This document shows positions 1 through 7,958 of a stretch of 57,883 nucleotides of DNA, piece by piece. The DNA lies in contig CANQUG010000015.1 of assembly GCA_947626985.1 (NCBI GenBank), forward strand, positions 1 through 57,883, written 5' to 3'. This stretch comes from an uncultured Lachnospiraceae bacterium (GTDB taxonomy: Bacteria; Bacillota; Clostridia; Lachnospirales; Lachnospiraceae). Both the position numbers and the translations under genes were made by a program. Position 1 is the first letter of the stretch. Every line of letters starts with the position of its first letter. The notes under the pieces are model-generated. The model had not been told where the DNA came from, searched no databases, and saw only the letters and a list, made by a program, of their open reading frames with translations.

Positions 1-45
1 TAGTGCCGCTTGATACTTTTACTTACTACTTGCTCAAGGTAGGAT

Positions 46-549
46 TTATACCGCCCTTACGGGCGCACTCGGCTTCAGCCAGAAGCGGGTCTTTCCGGAA
101 CCGGAGCCGCCCACGATCAATACGTTCTTGTTCCTTGCTGTTTTGGGATCTTTCGGCCTGTTGTTCATCGTGAGCCGCTCCGTCTGTGTCAGGATGATGT
201 TGTTGGAAAATACTGGGTCGATGTACGGTGCAATATCCGCGGCGGTCCCCCACCGTGCAGAACCGTATTCCATGCCGAGCCGGTACTTTTTGGCATTCTT
301 CCCTTTCAAGTACACGGCAAGCCATACCCCGAAGCCGCACAGGGCGCCGAGAAACATATCCTGCGGGAGAAAACTGGGCCACAGGGTGGAAAATGCGGCA
401 TCCAGCCCCTCGCTGATATGGAGCATCTTCTCCGAAAACTCCGCCCCTTCCGCCATCCTCCAGGCCACGCCCAGTTTTGTAGCCGCCAGTCCCAGGATGA
501 CATACGGCAGGTTCAGGAGGACCAGGCGTTTTGTCCTGCTGTTTATCAT
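46..549 (-). pseudogene. Truncated VirD4/TraG-type conjugation coupling protein (N-terminal part)
   Basis: The 167-residue product starts like the type IV coupling protein of Firmicute integrative conjugative elements: two hydrophobic N-terminal segments (about residues 9-27 and 60-80), a KYRLGMEYGSARWGT-like stretch, and a Walker A motif GGSGSGKTR near residues 147-155. Family members run to roughly 600 residues. Here similarity stops just after the Walker A (FWLKP), followed by seven unrelated residues and a stop, so Walker B and most of the ATPase are missing. Coupling proteins pump relaxase-bound DNA into the mating channel; this fragment cannot. It overlaps the upstream pcfB-like stop codon by four bases, the usual pcfB-virD4 arrangement. 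The breakpoint is near base 70 and is followed by a GCGCCCGTAAGGGCG hairpin. Family call is confident; calling it dead is inferred from the missing domain. Confidence 0.8.
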
Positions 550-1031
550 CTCTCCCGCTCCTTCCGTCTTGTCCGATCCGGCACCGCATGTTTCACAAGC
601 TCCTTAAAGTGCGCCAGCCGTTTCAGGACAGATGGACGTGACGTTTTCCGGATTTTCCGTGCGGAATATTCGGAAAACGCAGCAGTCAAGGCATCCGCGT
701 CACGGCCTTTGAAAAAAATCAGGTATTTCGGCGGCGATGTGCTGCGGTCTTTTTTCACCGCATAATCTACCCCGTATTTGCGGGCGATCCGGTCAAAATC
801 CCGGATAGACGGGTTCATGATTTCAATGCTGGAAACACCGGCATCCTGTCCCGCCAGTTCCTTCACCGTCTGTTTCCCCCTCGGTTTTACCGGCGCTCTC
901 TCACTTTTCTGCACTTTTTTCTGCTTCCGGCCCGCCATATATTTCACGATTGCCGAGTGCAGGAGCCGGCCGGTAAATTTGGTCCCGCTTACGACCAGTG
1001 TCACGCTCCTGTTTTCCACTTCCTCCTGCAT
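546..1031 (-). CDS. PcfB family (DUF3801) conjugation-associated protein
   Basis: The 161-residue protein begins MQEEVENRSVTLVVSGTKF and continues with the TGRLLHSAIVKYMA segment, typical of the PcfB/DUF3801 family encoded directly before the coupling protein in Firmicute conjugative elements. It looks full length, with a basic C-terminus (DRTRRKERER) and a central segment (FDRIARKYGVDYAVKKD) shared by the family. In pCF10, PcfB-type proteins belong to the conjugation module; its biochemical role is not fixed. It lies between the broken replication gene and the truncated coupling gene, so it is probably a non-functional remnant of a larger transfer operon even though its own frame is open. 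Confidence 0.8.
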   Translation of the reverse strand: MQEEVENRSVTLVVSGTKFTGRLLHSAIVKYMAGRKQKKVQKSERAPVKPRGKQTVKELAGQDAGVSSIEIMNPSIRDFDRIARKYGVDYAVKKDRSTSPPKYLIFFKGRDADALTAAFSEYSARKIRKTSRPSVLKRLAHFKELVKHAVPDRTRRKERER

Positions 1032-1072
1032 CTTCCATCCACTCCTTTCCTGCAGGTACCCGGTTGCGGCAG

Positions 1073-1812
1073 TCAGCTGCCGTACATGTCATGGTTTACC
1101 AGCGACGAATAATAATTGCTGATCGTGGCCGGGGCGTTGAACAGGACTGTCAGCAGATACTGCTTGATGTTCTTCACCTTTGTCGTGTTCTCCTTCAGGC
1201 AGGAAAGCACGAACTGGATATGCCCCATCCCCAGCTTCAGGAACCGGGATTTTACCAGCTCATGCGGGAAATCGCTCCCGGCCACCCGTATATGCTCCCG
1301 CCGTGCGCTTACCACCTCGACCATAAGCTCCACGATCTCGTCGATCAGCTTCCGGTCATACGGGTAATCCGTCAGAAGGATGTCATAGCCGATATTCTCA
1401 CGGATCAGCTCACGGTATGCCTGCACGTCCTCCGCTGAGGTGCATTTCTTTCCCTTCCCATCCGGCGGCCTGCCCGCCGTATCTTTTTCTCCGGAAAAGA
1501 AAGGAATGGTATGATCCGTACTTTGTCCCTCTGTATTCTGTCCTTCTGTATTTAATTGCGTTGGATTTTCCGGCAGCGGGTTTCCCGTCACCGGATTATC
1601 CGTTGTCCGGTTTTCCGACGACGGGTTCCCCACAGCGGCTGACCCCCTTTTTCCTCCATTCCATCCCGGTTCTCTGCCGGACGTTCATAAATCACATATT
1701 CATTCCCGCTGAATTTCCCTTTCGCATCGGTTGTCTGGTGCCGCCTGTCCCGCAGATGGCAGTTGCTCATAACGATGTAGTCCCGCGTCCGCTCCACACG
1801 AAATACAGCCAT
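1073..1812 (-). pseudogene. Broken helix-turn-helix / DUF6017 replication-initiator-like gene of an ICE
   Basis: Two out-of-frame parts of one gene. The N-terminal part starts at 1812 behind GGAGTGG with MAVFRVERTRDYIVMSNCHL, the opening of the HTH protein found upstream of pcfB in many Lachnospiraceae elements. It jumps from SNCHLRD to RRHQTTDAKGKFSGNEYVIYERP, so the winged-helix core (about 40 residues expected) is deleted in frame. After about residue 60 the reading frame shifts. The C-terminal part (from about 1633 down to 1073) carries the Asn-Pro-rich linker and the conserved tail with LIRENIGYDILL, ELMVEVV and LFNAPATISNYYSSLVNHDM, as in DUF6017. The normal protein is thought to act in element replication or control. 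Deletion plus frameshift make this a pseudogene. Confidence 0.75.
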
Positions 1813-1871
1813 TCGCTCCACTCCTTTCAAAAAAGGCATAAAAAATCTGCAGCTCCAATCTACGGTTCTTC

Positions 1872-2087
1872 CTACTCGTATTCTATAAAAAACGGATATC
1901 CATACCGGTCAAAGTACAAGACACAGCACCTTTCATCTTCCGCTTCCAGCAATCTCTCCAGTTCCCTCATAGCCTCCGCGCATCGTTCTTCATCCTGCCC
2001 GCATACTGCCTGGAACCGTTCGCATACCGCTTTCCGGATGCTTCTGCGTGAACAGACGGAAAGGGCTTTCGCCTTCTTATGTCTCAT
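1872..2087 (-). CDS. Hypothetical 71-residue element protein
   Basis: The start at 2087 (MRHKKAKALS) overlaps the end of the upstream frame at 2077, suggesting translational coupling. The product has a basic N-terminus (RHKKAK, SRRSIRKAV), a probable amphipathic helix with several Cys residues, and ends in CCVLYFDRYGYPFFIEYE. I do not recognise a family. It lies within the conjugative-element remnant, in the same direction as the neighbouring element genes. A longer upstream reading to 2180 is possible but would overlap the neighbour more deeply and has no better ribosome-binding site. Confidence 0.45.
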   Translation of the reverse strand: MRHKKAKALSVCSRRSIRKAVCERFQAVCGQDEERCAEAMRELERLLEAEDERCCVLYFDRYGYPFFIEYE

Positions 2088-2364
2088 GATAAGGTGCCTC
2101 CCACTCGTACTGTTCCCCGCACATATCCAGAAACATTTCTTCCATGTCCTCCGGACAGATATCAAAACCGATGCTTCCATCCATCGGTCCTTTATAGGTC
2201 CGGAACTCTGTGCTGTATGTCATGTTCTCGCCCACAACGTCCACAGAGAAACACATGACCACCGCCAGCGTCATATCCTCCAGCAGCCACAGCTCCTTCT
2301 CATAGCTGGTAACTACAATGTCGTTCCCGCTCCGGTAGGTGCTGAACATGTGCCACCGACACAT
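2077..2364 (-). CDS. Hypothetical 95-residue element protein
   Basis: Start chosen at 2364, where AGAAAGGG lies just upstream of the ATG; the product begins MCRWHMFSTY. It contains an ELWLLEDMTLAVVMCFSVD stretch and an acidic C-terminal half (CPEDMEEMFLDMCGEQYEWE). No family recognised. Its 5' end lies inside the remnant of a ParA gene read in another frame, so either this gene came to lie here through the deletion that destroyed parA, or its frame is fortuitous. It overlaps the next small gene by 11 bases. Function unknown. Confidence 0.45.
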   Translation of the reverse strand: MCRWHMFSTYRSGNDIVVTSYEKELWLLEDMTLAVVMCFSVDVVGENMTYSTEFRTYKGPMDGSIGFDICPEDMEEMFLDMCGEQYEWEAPYHET

Positions 2365-2407
2365 AGCACCCTTTCTGATTTGAAACTGCAATAATCTGTG
2401 CGCTCAA
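2300..2407 (-). pseudogene. ParA remnant: first 13 codons fused to unrelated sequence
   Basis: A TTG at 2407, seven bases after a perfect AGGAGG (2413-2418), opens a frame reading (M)SAQIIAVSNQKG. This is the start of a ParA/Soj ATPase, which would continue GVGKTTT to complete the deviant Walker A. After QKG (near 2369) the frame runs into CYVSVAHVQHLPER and stops at 2300. The element's partition ATPase was therefore cut exactly within its nucleotide-binding motif. Ribosome-binding site and start are intact. The match is short (13 residues) but diagnostic, and the position upstream of the replication gene fits the family's usual gene order. Confidence 0.6.
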
Positions 2408-2433
2408 AAATTTTCCTCCTAGTAAAAAATCCT

Positions 2434-2527
2434 GCTAATTTTTAGCTGGCTAATTTCCGGCAAATGGTTCACAGTTCTATTTGTTTTATTGAAAATTCCA
2501 TTAGCAAACAGGCATTTCCTGCTAATG
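2434..2527. promoter_or_regulatory. TTAGC/GCTAA inverted half-site cluster upstream of the parA remnant
   Basis: TTAGC-TG-GCTAA forms a short palindrome at 2442-2453, another GCTAA lies at 2434-2438, and a wider inverted pair CATTAGC (2499-2505) and GCTAATG (2521-2527) follows. Five copies of one half-site in about 95 bases just upstream of a parA start suggest an operator or a partition site of the element. Role is inferred; the repeats are directly visible. Confidence 0.4.
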
Positions 2528-2569
2528 AAACGGATAAAAAATGGAATTTATACCTGAAATCAGGAGACA

Positions 2570-2612
2570 TAAGAAAAGCCAGAAACCCTTGATTTTACAA
2601 GAAATTCTGGCT
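2570..2612 (-). terminator. Terminator downstream of tRNA-Arg
   Basis: Read on the minus strand, AGCCAGAA (2612-2605) pairs with TTCTGGCT (2584-2577) around a 20-base loop, followed by TTTCTT. It lies 10 bases past the tRNA 3' CCA, between the tRNA and the element remnant. Confidence 0.6.
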
Positions 2613-2621
2613 GTTGATGGC

Positions 2622-2698
2622 TGGCGTTCCTAGCGCGATTCGAACGCGCGGCCTTTCGCTTAGGAGGCGAACGCTCTATCCTGCTGAGCTATAGGAAC
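2622..2698 (-). tRNA. tRNA-Arg (anticodon CCT)
   Basis: A 77-base cloverleaf on the minus strand. Acceptor arm GTTCCTA (2698-2692) pairs with TAGGAAC (2632-2626), the discriminator base is G and CCA is encoded (2624-2622). The anticodon stem TTCGC/GCGAA closes the loop CTCCTAA, giving anticodon CCT (reads AGG codons). The T arm contains GTTCGAATC. The 3' end abuts the conjugative-element remnant, and tRNA-Arg 3' ends are common integration targets, so this is the likely attachment site; the other att copy is outside the window. Confidence 0.95.
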
Positions 2699-2912
2699 AT
2701 TTACCAATGATTTGGTTTTGACTATCGCCTCTATCCCCTTAGCTATCAGTCTCTGCATAACTTTAAAAGCCATCCGCTATCCATTTAACTAAAGGAACAG
2801 TTTTGACAAAAAAGATTTTACTATATTCCCGCCAAAAAGGCAATACTCAGAATCACAATTTTAAAATTTTTTGACTCATTTTTCTTACTTTTTTTGCTCG
2901 GCAGAGCTTATC

Positions 2913-3977
2913 CTATTGAGGATATCTGGTAGTTACGTAAGTTCCGCTCCGCTGTATTTCAGCGAAAGACATTGTTCTGCCCCAGTGAATGGAGGAATTA
3001 TAATTTCCTTCGGCCAGAACAACTCCATAAGAAGTAATTTCCATTATTACAACAGAATGAGTATCTCCGTTTACCCGAAGCAGATCACCTACTTTAAGGT
3101 CTGAGAAATTCGTATGTTTCCGGGCAGGAAGATTTCCAAACGCCTTATCACTCAGAGCAAACGCAAATCCGGCACATCCATAACCTCCTCCAAGTACAGG
3201 ACTCCTGTAATAATTATCATTTGTCCAACGCATACCCTCAGGATAAACCGACTTTAATGCAATCATATCCTGATATACCTGTTCTGGATCCAGCTGAAAA
3301 TCTGTATACTGATCTTTGTAGGTATCCTTGCACCGACTGCATTCATGCAGCGTATATCCTCTTTCTGTTTCTGTAGGTTTCACTATAGAATCCACATATG
3401 AATGACCGAGAGGACTGCCTGTTGTTGCACCGCATCTTCTGCATGTCTGAGGCTCTGTACAGGTTGCTTCCTGATAATCATGTCCGAGAGGAGCGCCTGT
3501 TGTTGCACCGCACCTTTTACATGTCTGAGGTGATGTACAGGTAGCGCTCTGATAACTGTGGCCAAGAGTTTTCCCGGACGTCATGTTACATCTGGAACAG
3601 GTTTTTGGCTTCGTGCAGGTCGCTTTTTTATATGTATGTTTTTTTACGGTTATCTTACACGTATAAGCTTTTTTGCCTGCCTGGGCAGTGATTACGGTGG
3701 TTCCGGCCTTTTTAGCTGTAACTTTACCATTGGAATTCACGACAGCCACAGAGGGTTTACTGGATTTCCATGTTATTTTCTTTTTCGTTCCCTGTACCTT
3801 CAAATTTACAGACGTTTTCGGACAGACAACCTTTTTTGTAATATTCAGCTTCACAGACGCCGCAGCGTTTACCGTATCCGGCCTTATTGACGAAAAACTG
3901 AACGTCAGACAGGTCATAAGCAGCAGAAACAACAGCGATTGAAACAGAGATTTTTTGTCAGAATGATCCTGACTCAT
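2913..3977 (-). CDS. Secreted Big_2-domain protein with CxxC repeats and a Cys/His amidase-like C-terminus
   Basis: The 354-residue product starts behind GGAAGGGGGC. Residues 1-39 are a signal peptide (hydrophobic LLFLLLMTCLTFSF, cleavage near VNAAA). About 43-112 form a bacterial Ig-like (Big_2) domain with the WKSSKPSVAVV...GKVTAKKAGTTVITA pattern. About 113-195 hold three near-identical repeats built on CTxPxTCxRC....G..LGHxY, each with four or three Cys that could bind metal, then a related HECSRCKD unit. The C-terminal 130 residues contain GGGYGCAGFAFAL (Cys268) and GDTHSVVIM (His307), the pattern of a papain-like/NlpC-CHAP-like hydrolase. Likely an exported cell-surface protein; catalysis is an inference. 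It is monocistronic, between the tRNA and the MATE gene. Confidence 0.7.
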   Translation of the reverse strand: MSQDHSDKKSLFQSLLFLLLMTCLTFSFSSIRPDTVNAAASVKLNITKKVVCPKTSVNLKVQGTKKKITWKSSKPSVAVVNSNGKVTAKKAGTTVITAQAGKKAYTCKITVKKHTYKKATCTKPKTCSRCNMTSGKTLGHSYQSATCTSPQTCKRCGATTGAPLGHDYQEATCTEPQTCRRCGATTGSPLGHSYVDSIVKPTETERGYTLHECSRCKDTYKDQYTDFQLDPEQVYQDMIALKSVYPEGMRWTNDNYYRSPVLGGGYGCAGFAFALSDKAFGNLPARKHTNFSDLKVGDLLRVNGDTHSVVIMEITSYGVVLAEGNYNSSIHWGRTMSFAEIQRSGTYVTTRYPQ

Positions 3978-4137
3978 AGTTTTTGCCCCCTTCCTTTAAA
4001 TGGATATACAAGAATTTTATACAAAAAAAATCATAGCATTTCTCTATTTTAGTGTCAACATAATTCTTTTCCATAAAATAGTGCAGAAAATGATGCAAAT
4101 TTTATTCATATCTTCTCCCGCTTACAAAAATATAGTC

Positions 4138-5478
4138 TTATACCCCTGACGATATATTTCTCTTCTTGTAATAAATATATGCCCCGAAACACAGAACAAT
4201 CTGCAAAACAGTGGAGCAGGGTATGGCAAGTCCGATCAGAAAAATAGAACCGTTTCCGATTTTCTGCATGAGAAAAGCCACCGGTATTCTTACAAGAAAA
4301 GCCCCGCATATCCCCTGAATCATAACAAACGTCGTTTTCCCGATTCCATTATAATATCCTGTAAAGCAAAACAGAAAACAGGTCAGAAGACAATCGATGG
4401 CATACGCTTTCAGATAACTCCACGCATCCGTTATCGTCTCAGAATTGCCGGAGAAAATTCCGGCAAGCAGGTCGCCGTGGAAGAATGTCAGAAGAAACAT
4501 GGCCGTGCCGAAAACTGCAGAAATCGCAATACTTATCTTGAGTGATTTCACTGCTCTGTCCCTGAATCCCGCCCCGTAATTCTGGGCGACAAACGCTGAC
4601 ATGGACTGCATAAATGCCCCGGGTACCAGCATAATAAATGCACAAACCTTTTCCGCAACACCAACACCCGCCGAAGCGGATACGCCAATACGGTTGACAA
4701 TCGCAAGCATTACAAGAAACGATATTCCTACCAGAAAATCCTGCAGCGCCACCGGCAGACCAACACGAACGATGGAAACGGCATTTCCTCTTTCTATTCT
4801 GAGATGCGAACGCCGAAACGTAAATGGAAATTTCGTACGGCGGATGATAAAAAGCGAAATCACAACGCTGATCAGCTGTGCAAGGATCGTAGCCAAAGCA
4901 GCTCCCGAAGCGCCCAGATGAAATACCGACACAAACAGAAGATCACCGATAATATTAAACAGACAGGCAATTCCCACAGCAATCAGAGGAGTTCTGGAAT
5001 CCCCAAATCCCCTGAAAATGCTTCCGAGAAGATTATAAGCGGTAATAATTAAAAAACCGGCGCCGCATATTCTGGTATAACTCACCGTCAGGTCAAAGGC
5101 TTCCGCCGGAGCCTGCATAAGACCCGCAAGAAATCCCGCTCCGATCATGCTGACCGCCGTAAATACAACGCCTGTCGCCGCAAAAATAACAAGTCCTGTC
5201 CCGATCGTCTGAGCAGCATCATCAAAACGCTTCTGTCCGATTTTCTGCCCGACGACTATCGTGATCCCCATGGAAAAGCTGACGATCAGGTTCGTAAGGG
5301 TAGCCATGATCTGAGAACCTGTAGAAACGGCAGAGACATCGATATTCGAAGCGAACTGACCGACTACAAGCAGATCCACCGCACCGTACATGGCCTGCAG
5401 AAACATGGCAAAAAGCACAGGCAGCATAAATTTCAGCAGCTTTGGTAAAATTGAACCATTTGTAAAATCATTATTCAT
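4138..5478 (-). CDS. MATE family multidrug/cation efflux transporter (riboswitch-controlled)
   Basis: The 446-residue membrane protein has about 12 hydrophobic segments and MATE landmarks: an N-terminal NGSILPKLLKFMLPVLFAMFLQAMYGAVDLLVVGQF block with its repeat at mid-protein (PVALQDFLVGISFLVMLAIV), and the loop segment GFGDSRTPLIAVG. MATE pumps export cationic compounds using Na+ or H+ gradients across the cytoplasmic membrane. Translation starts at 5478 behind GGGAGG. A Rho-independent terminator preceded by a compact hairpin lies directly in the 5' leader and resembles the guanidine-IV (mepA) riboswitch, so guanidine or a related cation is a plausible substrate. The family call is firm; the substrate rests on the riboswitch. 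Confidence 0.9.
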   Translation of the reverse strand: MNNDFTNGSILPKLLKFMLPVLFAMFLQAMYGAVDLLVVGQFASNIDVSAVSTGSQIMATLTNLIVSFSMGITIVVGQKIGQKRFDDAAQTIGTGLVIFAATGVVFTAVSMIGAGFLAGLMQAPAEAFDLTVSYTRICGAGFLIITAYNLLGSIFRGFGDSRTPLIAVGIACLFNIIGDLLFVSVFHLGASGAALATILAQLISVVISLFIIRRTKFPFTFRRSHLRIERGNAVSIVRVGLPVALQDFLVGISFLVMLAIVNRIGVSASAGVGVAEKVCAFIMLVPGAFMQSMSAFVAQNYGAGFRDRAVKSLKISIAISAVFGTAMFLLTFFHGDLLAGIFSGNSETITDAWSYLKAYAIDCLLTCFLFCFTGYYNGIGKTTFVMIQGICGAFLVRIPVAFLMQKIGNGSIFLIGLAIPCSTVLQIVLCFGAYIYYKKRNISSGV

Positions 5479-5489
5479 AAGAACCTCCC

Positions 5490-5585
5490 AAAAAGAAAAA
5501 AGCCGGATAAAACAGCAGATATCTCAATCTGCAGTCTTATCCGGCATCACATTTCCATCGAATGTCCTGCCCTCCGACCAGCGTT
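5490..5585 (-). ncRNA. Probable guanidine-IV (mepA motif) riboswitch with terminator
   Basis: On the minus strand, a hairpin at 5571-5543 (GGCA-GG-ACATT, loop CGATGGA, AATGT-GA-TGCC) is followed by a strong terminator: GCCGGATAA (5545-5537) pairs with TTATCCGGC (5510-5502) and a T-rich run follows. TGCC of the first hairpin overlaps the first bases of the terminator, so forming the first hairpin opens the terminator, i.e. an ON switch. Guanidine-IV riboswitches are known upstream of MATE (mepA) genes in Clostridia and use such a hairpin-versus-terminator layout. The motif assignment is from memory of the class; the mutually exclusive structures are visible. Confidence 0.6.
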
Positions 5586-5676
5586 CACACTATATCATTT
5601 TATCACGGCTGTGTCAAGATATGAAATCGGAACATTGAGTTTTTCAGCCTTTTCCGTTATTTTTCTATCAAAAATA

Positions 5677-6552
5677 TCAGAAATGGAGCTGTCCCTGAAG
5701 CCAGATCGTCCCTTTAAATCTTCTTCCGGCTTTCGGTTCTCCCAGAAGATCCTGCTTATTTATGCAGATATCAAACTGCATATCGTTGCTCTCCACTGTC
5801 ATCTGATAGATTTCTTCTCCCGTAAGAATGTTCCGGAAGGACAGAACCTCCAGAATTTCTCCCAAGACGCTGTACTTATCGCATTCAATCCCATAAGGCA
5901 TAAAATACGTATCCACGATAGAAAAAATATCTTCATTGACAATTCTCTGAGAGATCATGGAGTACGTATCCATCTCCTCGATGGTAAGGCTCTCCATAGC
6001 TTCCTCATCACCGTCTCTGGCAGCCGCAATGAGATTGCTTCTGTTCTTCGTAATCTCCTGCTCCACCTTCACATCTTCCGTATCCTTCTGAACCGGAAAA
6101 AGAATCTTTCCGTCCAGAGCAAGACCGGAAAGGGTAAGAGGCTGATCTTCAAATAAATCTTTTCCTTTATAGCTTTCCAGCAAATATTCCCCTGCGTTTT
6201 GAAGATAGAAGATCAGAGTAATTCCAATCCTCAGATCATCACAGGCTCCTGCAAAGGATTCTTTGTCCGCATGGCGTTCAATAGTCACTTTCTCCTGAGT
6301 AGTAATTCCTGTGCCGCGGAAAAAGGGAAAATAATATTCCACGTGAAACTTATTTTCCTCGTCGTATTCTCCGCAGACGGTAATTCCGCAGTCACATCCG
6401 TAATTTTTGGAATATTCCACAAAAATACCGTCTTCATGATTTTCCACCGGAATCATTTCATCATAGTTTTTTATAACATCCTGAATAATCTCTTTTATTT
6501 CAGAACGTTTTGAGACCTTGGAAAAACCAACAGCCCTTAAATAGCTGTGCAT
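5677..6552 (-). CDS. DUF3881 family protein
   Basis: The 291-residue soluble protein begins MHSYLRAVGFSKVSKRSEIKEII behind AGGGAGG, the characteristic opening of DUF3881, a family almost confined to Lachnospiraceae and related clostridia. It has no signal peptide or membrane segment. It contains SKNYGCDCGITVCGEYDE, a Thr/Glu-rich middle, and ends in GRRFKGTIWLQGQLHF. Function is unknown for the family. It sits between serS and the MATE gene, all leftward, 30 bases downstream of serS, suggesting co-transcription with serS. Confidence 0.8.
   Translation of the reverse strand: MHSYLRAVGFSKVSKRSEIKEIIQDVIKNYDEMIPVENHEDGIFVEYSKNYGCDCGITVCGEYDEENKFHVEYYFPFFRGTGITTQEKVTIERHADKESFAGACDDLRIGITLIFYLQNAGEYLLESYKGKDLFEDQPLTLSGLALDGKILFPVQKDTEDVKVEQEITKNRSNLIAAARDGDEEAMESLTIEEMDTYSMISQRIVNEDIFSIVDTYFMPYGIECDKYSVLGEILEVLSFRNILTGEEIYQMTVESNDMQFDICINKQDLLGEPKAGRRFKGTIWLQGQLHF
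6335..6350. other. Weak parS-like site inside the DUF3881 gene
   Basis: TATTCCACGTGAAACT matches the 16-base parS consensus at 13 positions, keeping the central CACGTG core. It lies about 4 kb from three better sites. Spo0J tolerates a few mismatches, so weak binding is possible; it may equally be chance. Confidence 0.25.
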
Positions 6553-6582
6553 AAGAACACCTCCCTGAAAAAGCGGAGAGAT

Positions 6583-7881
6583 CTATTTATTCCCCGACTT
6601 TTTCTCAATTTTCTTCATGCCTCCCATGTATGGCTGCAGAGTTTCCGGTATATTTACGGAACCGTCAGCATTCAGATTATTTTCCAAAAATGCGATCAGC
6701 ATTCTGGGCGGTGCAACCACTGTATTATTTAATGTATGCGCCAGATATTTTCTTCCATTCTCTCCGTTTACCCGGATTTTCAGACGGCGTGCCTGAGCGT
6801 CGCCCAAATTGGAGCAGCTTCCCACCTCAAAATATTTCTTCTGTCTGGGAGACCATGCTTCCACATCCACAGATTTCACTTTCAGATCCGCCAGATCCCC
6901 GGAACAGCATTCCAGAGTACGAACCGGAATATCCAGGGAACGGAACAGGTCCACCGTATTCTGCCAGAGCTTATCAAACCACATGGGGCTGTCCTCCGGC
7001 CTGCACACCACGATCATCTCCTGCTTTTCAAACTGATGTATTCTGTAAACACCCCGCTCCTCCAGTCCGTGAGCTCCTTTTTCCTTACGGAAGCAGGGAG
7101 AATAGCTGGTAAGTGTCTGAGGAAGACTCTCTTCCGGTATAATCTGATCAATAAATTTCCCGATCATGGAATGTTCACTTGTTCCGATCAGGTAAAGGTC
7201 CTCTCCCTCGATCTTATACATCATGGCGTCCATTTCCGCGAAGCTCATAACTCCTGTCACCACATTGCTGCGGATCATAAAGGGCGGAACACAGTAGGTA
7301 AACCCTCTGTTAATCATAAAATCTCTGGCATAGGAGATCACAGCGGAATGCAGTCTGGCAATATCCCCCATCAAATAATAAAATCCGTTTCCTGCAACTC
7401 TTCTGGCGCTGTCCAGATCGATTCCGCAGAAGCTTTCCATAATATCCGTATGATATGGAATTTCAAAATCCGGTACTACAGGTTCTCCGAATCTCTCCAC
7501 CTCCACGTTTTCGCTGTCATCTTTTCCGATAGGAACAGAGGGATCGATAATGTTCGGAATTACCATCATAATCTTCAGAAGCTCTTCCTCCACGTCCTTT
7601 TCTCTGGCGGAAAGCTCCTCGATTCTGCTTCCGGAAGCAGCCACTTTCTTCTTAACTTCCTCCGCTTCTTCCCGTTTTCCCTGACCCATAAGAGCGCCGA
7701 TCTGTTTGGAAATCTTATTTCTTTCTGCTCTTAAAGCCTCCACTTCCTGCTTGATTGCTCTGTTCTCCTTATCCAGTTCAAGCACTTTATCCACAAGTTC
7801 AAGCTTTTGTTCCTGAAATTTGTTACGGATATTCTGTTTTACAATTTCCGGGTTTTCTCTTACAAATTTAATGTCAAGCAT
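6583..7881 (-). CDS. serS: Seryl-tRNA synthetase
   Basis: The 432-residue class II enzyme charges tRNA-Ser (and tRNA-Sec) with serine in the cytoplasm. The N-terminal coiled-coil arm (about residues 28-105, rich in Glu/Lys, ending ARE..VEEELL) is followed by the catalytic core. Motif 2 is visible as CFRKEKGAHGLEERGVYRIHQFEKQE, and motif 3 as HTLNNTVVAPPRMLIAFLENN. This motif 3 differs from the E. coli form, as is usual in many clostridial SerS. Start at 7881 behind AGGAGG. Length is normal. It probably heads a short operon with the DUF3881 gene. Confidence 0.97.
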   Translation of the reverse strand: MLDIKFVRENPEIVKQNIRNKFQEQKLELVDKVLELDKENRAIKQEVEALRAERNKISKQIGALMGQGKREEAEEVKKKVAASGSRIEELSAREKDVEEELLKIMMVIPNIIDPSVPIGKDDSENVEVERFGEPVVPDFEIPYHTDIMESFCGIDLDSARRVAGNGFYYLMGDIARLHSAVISYARDFMINRGFTYCVPPFMIRSNVVTGVMSFAEMDAMMYKIEGEDLYLIGTSEHSMIGKFIDQIIPEESLPQTLTSYSPCFRKEKGAHGLEERGVYRIHQFEKQEMIVVCRPEDSPMWFDKLWQNTVDLFRSLDIPVRTLECCSGDLADLKVKSVDVEAWSPRQKKYFEVGSCSNLGDAQARRLKIRVNGENGRKYLAHTLNNTVVAPPRMLIAFLENNLNADGSVNIPETLQPYMGGMKKIEKKSGNK

Positions 7882-7958
7882 TTCTATTTCCTCCTGAAAT
7901 GATACTTCATTCTAAACTGACTTTATTATTTATTATTTCTTGATTTTTCTGTTTCAAA

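Noticed and set aside
5677-6552. Opposite-strand frames over DUF3881 and other core genes (e.g. serS, mnmE, murA)
   Set aside because: They are shadows of recognised genes, without ribosome-binding sites or family similarity.
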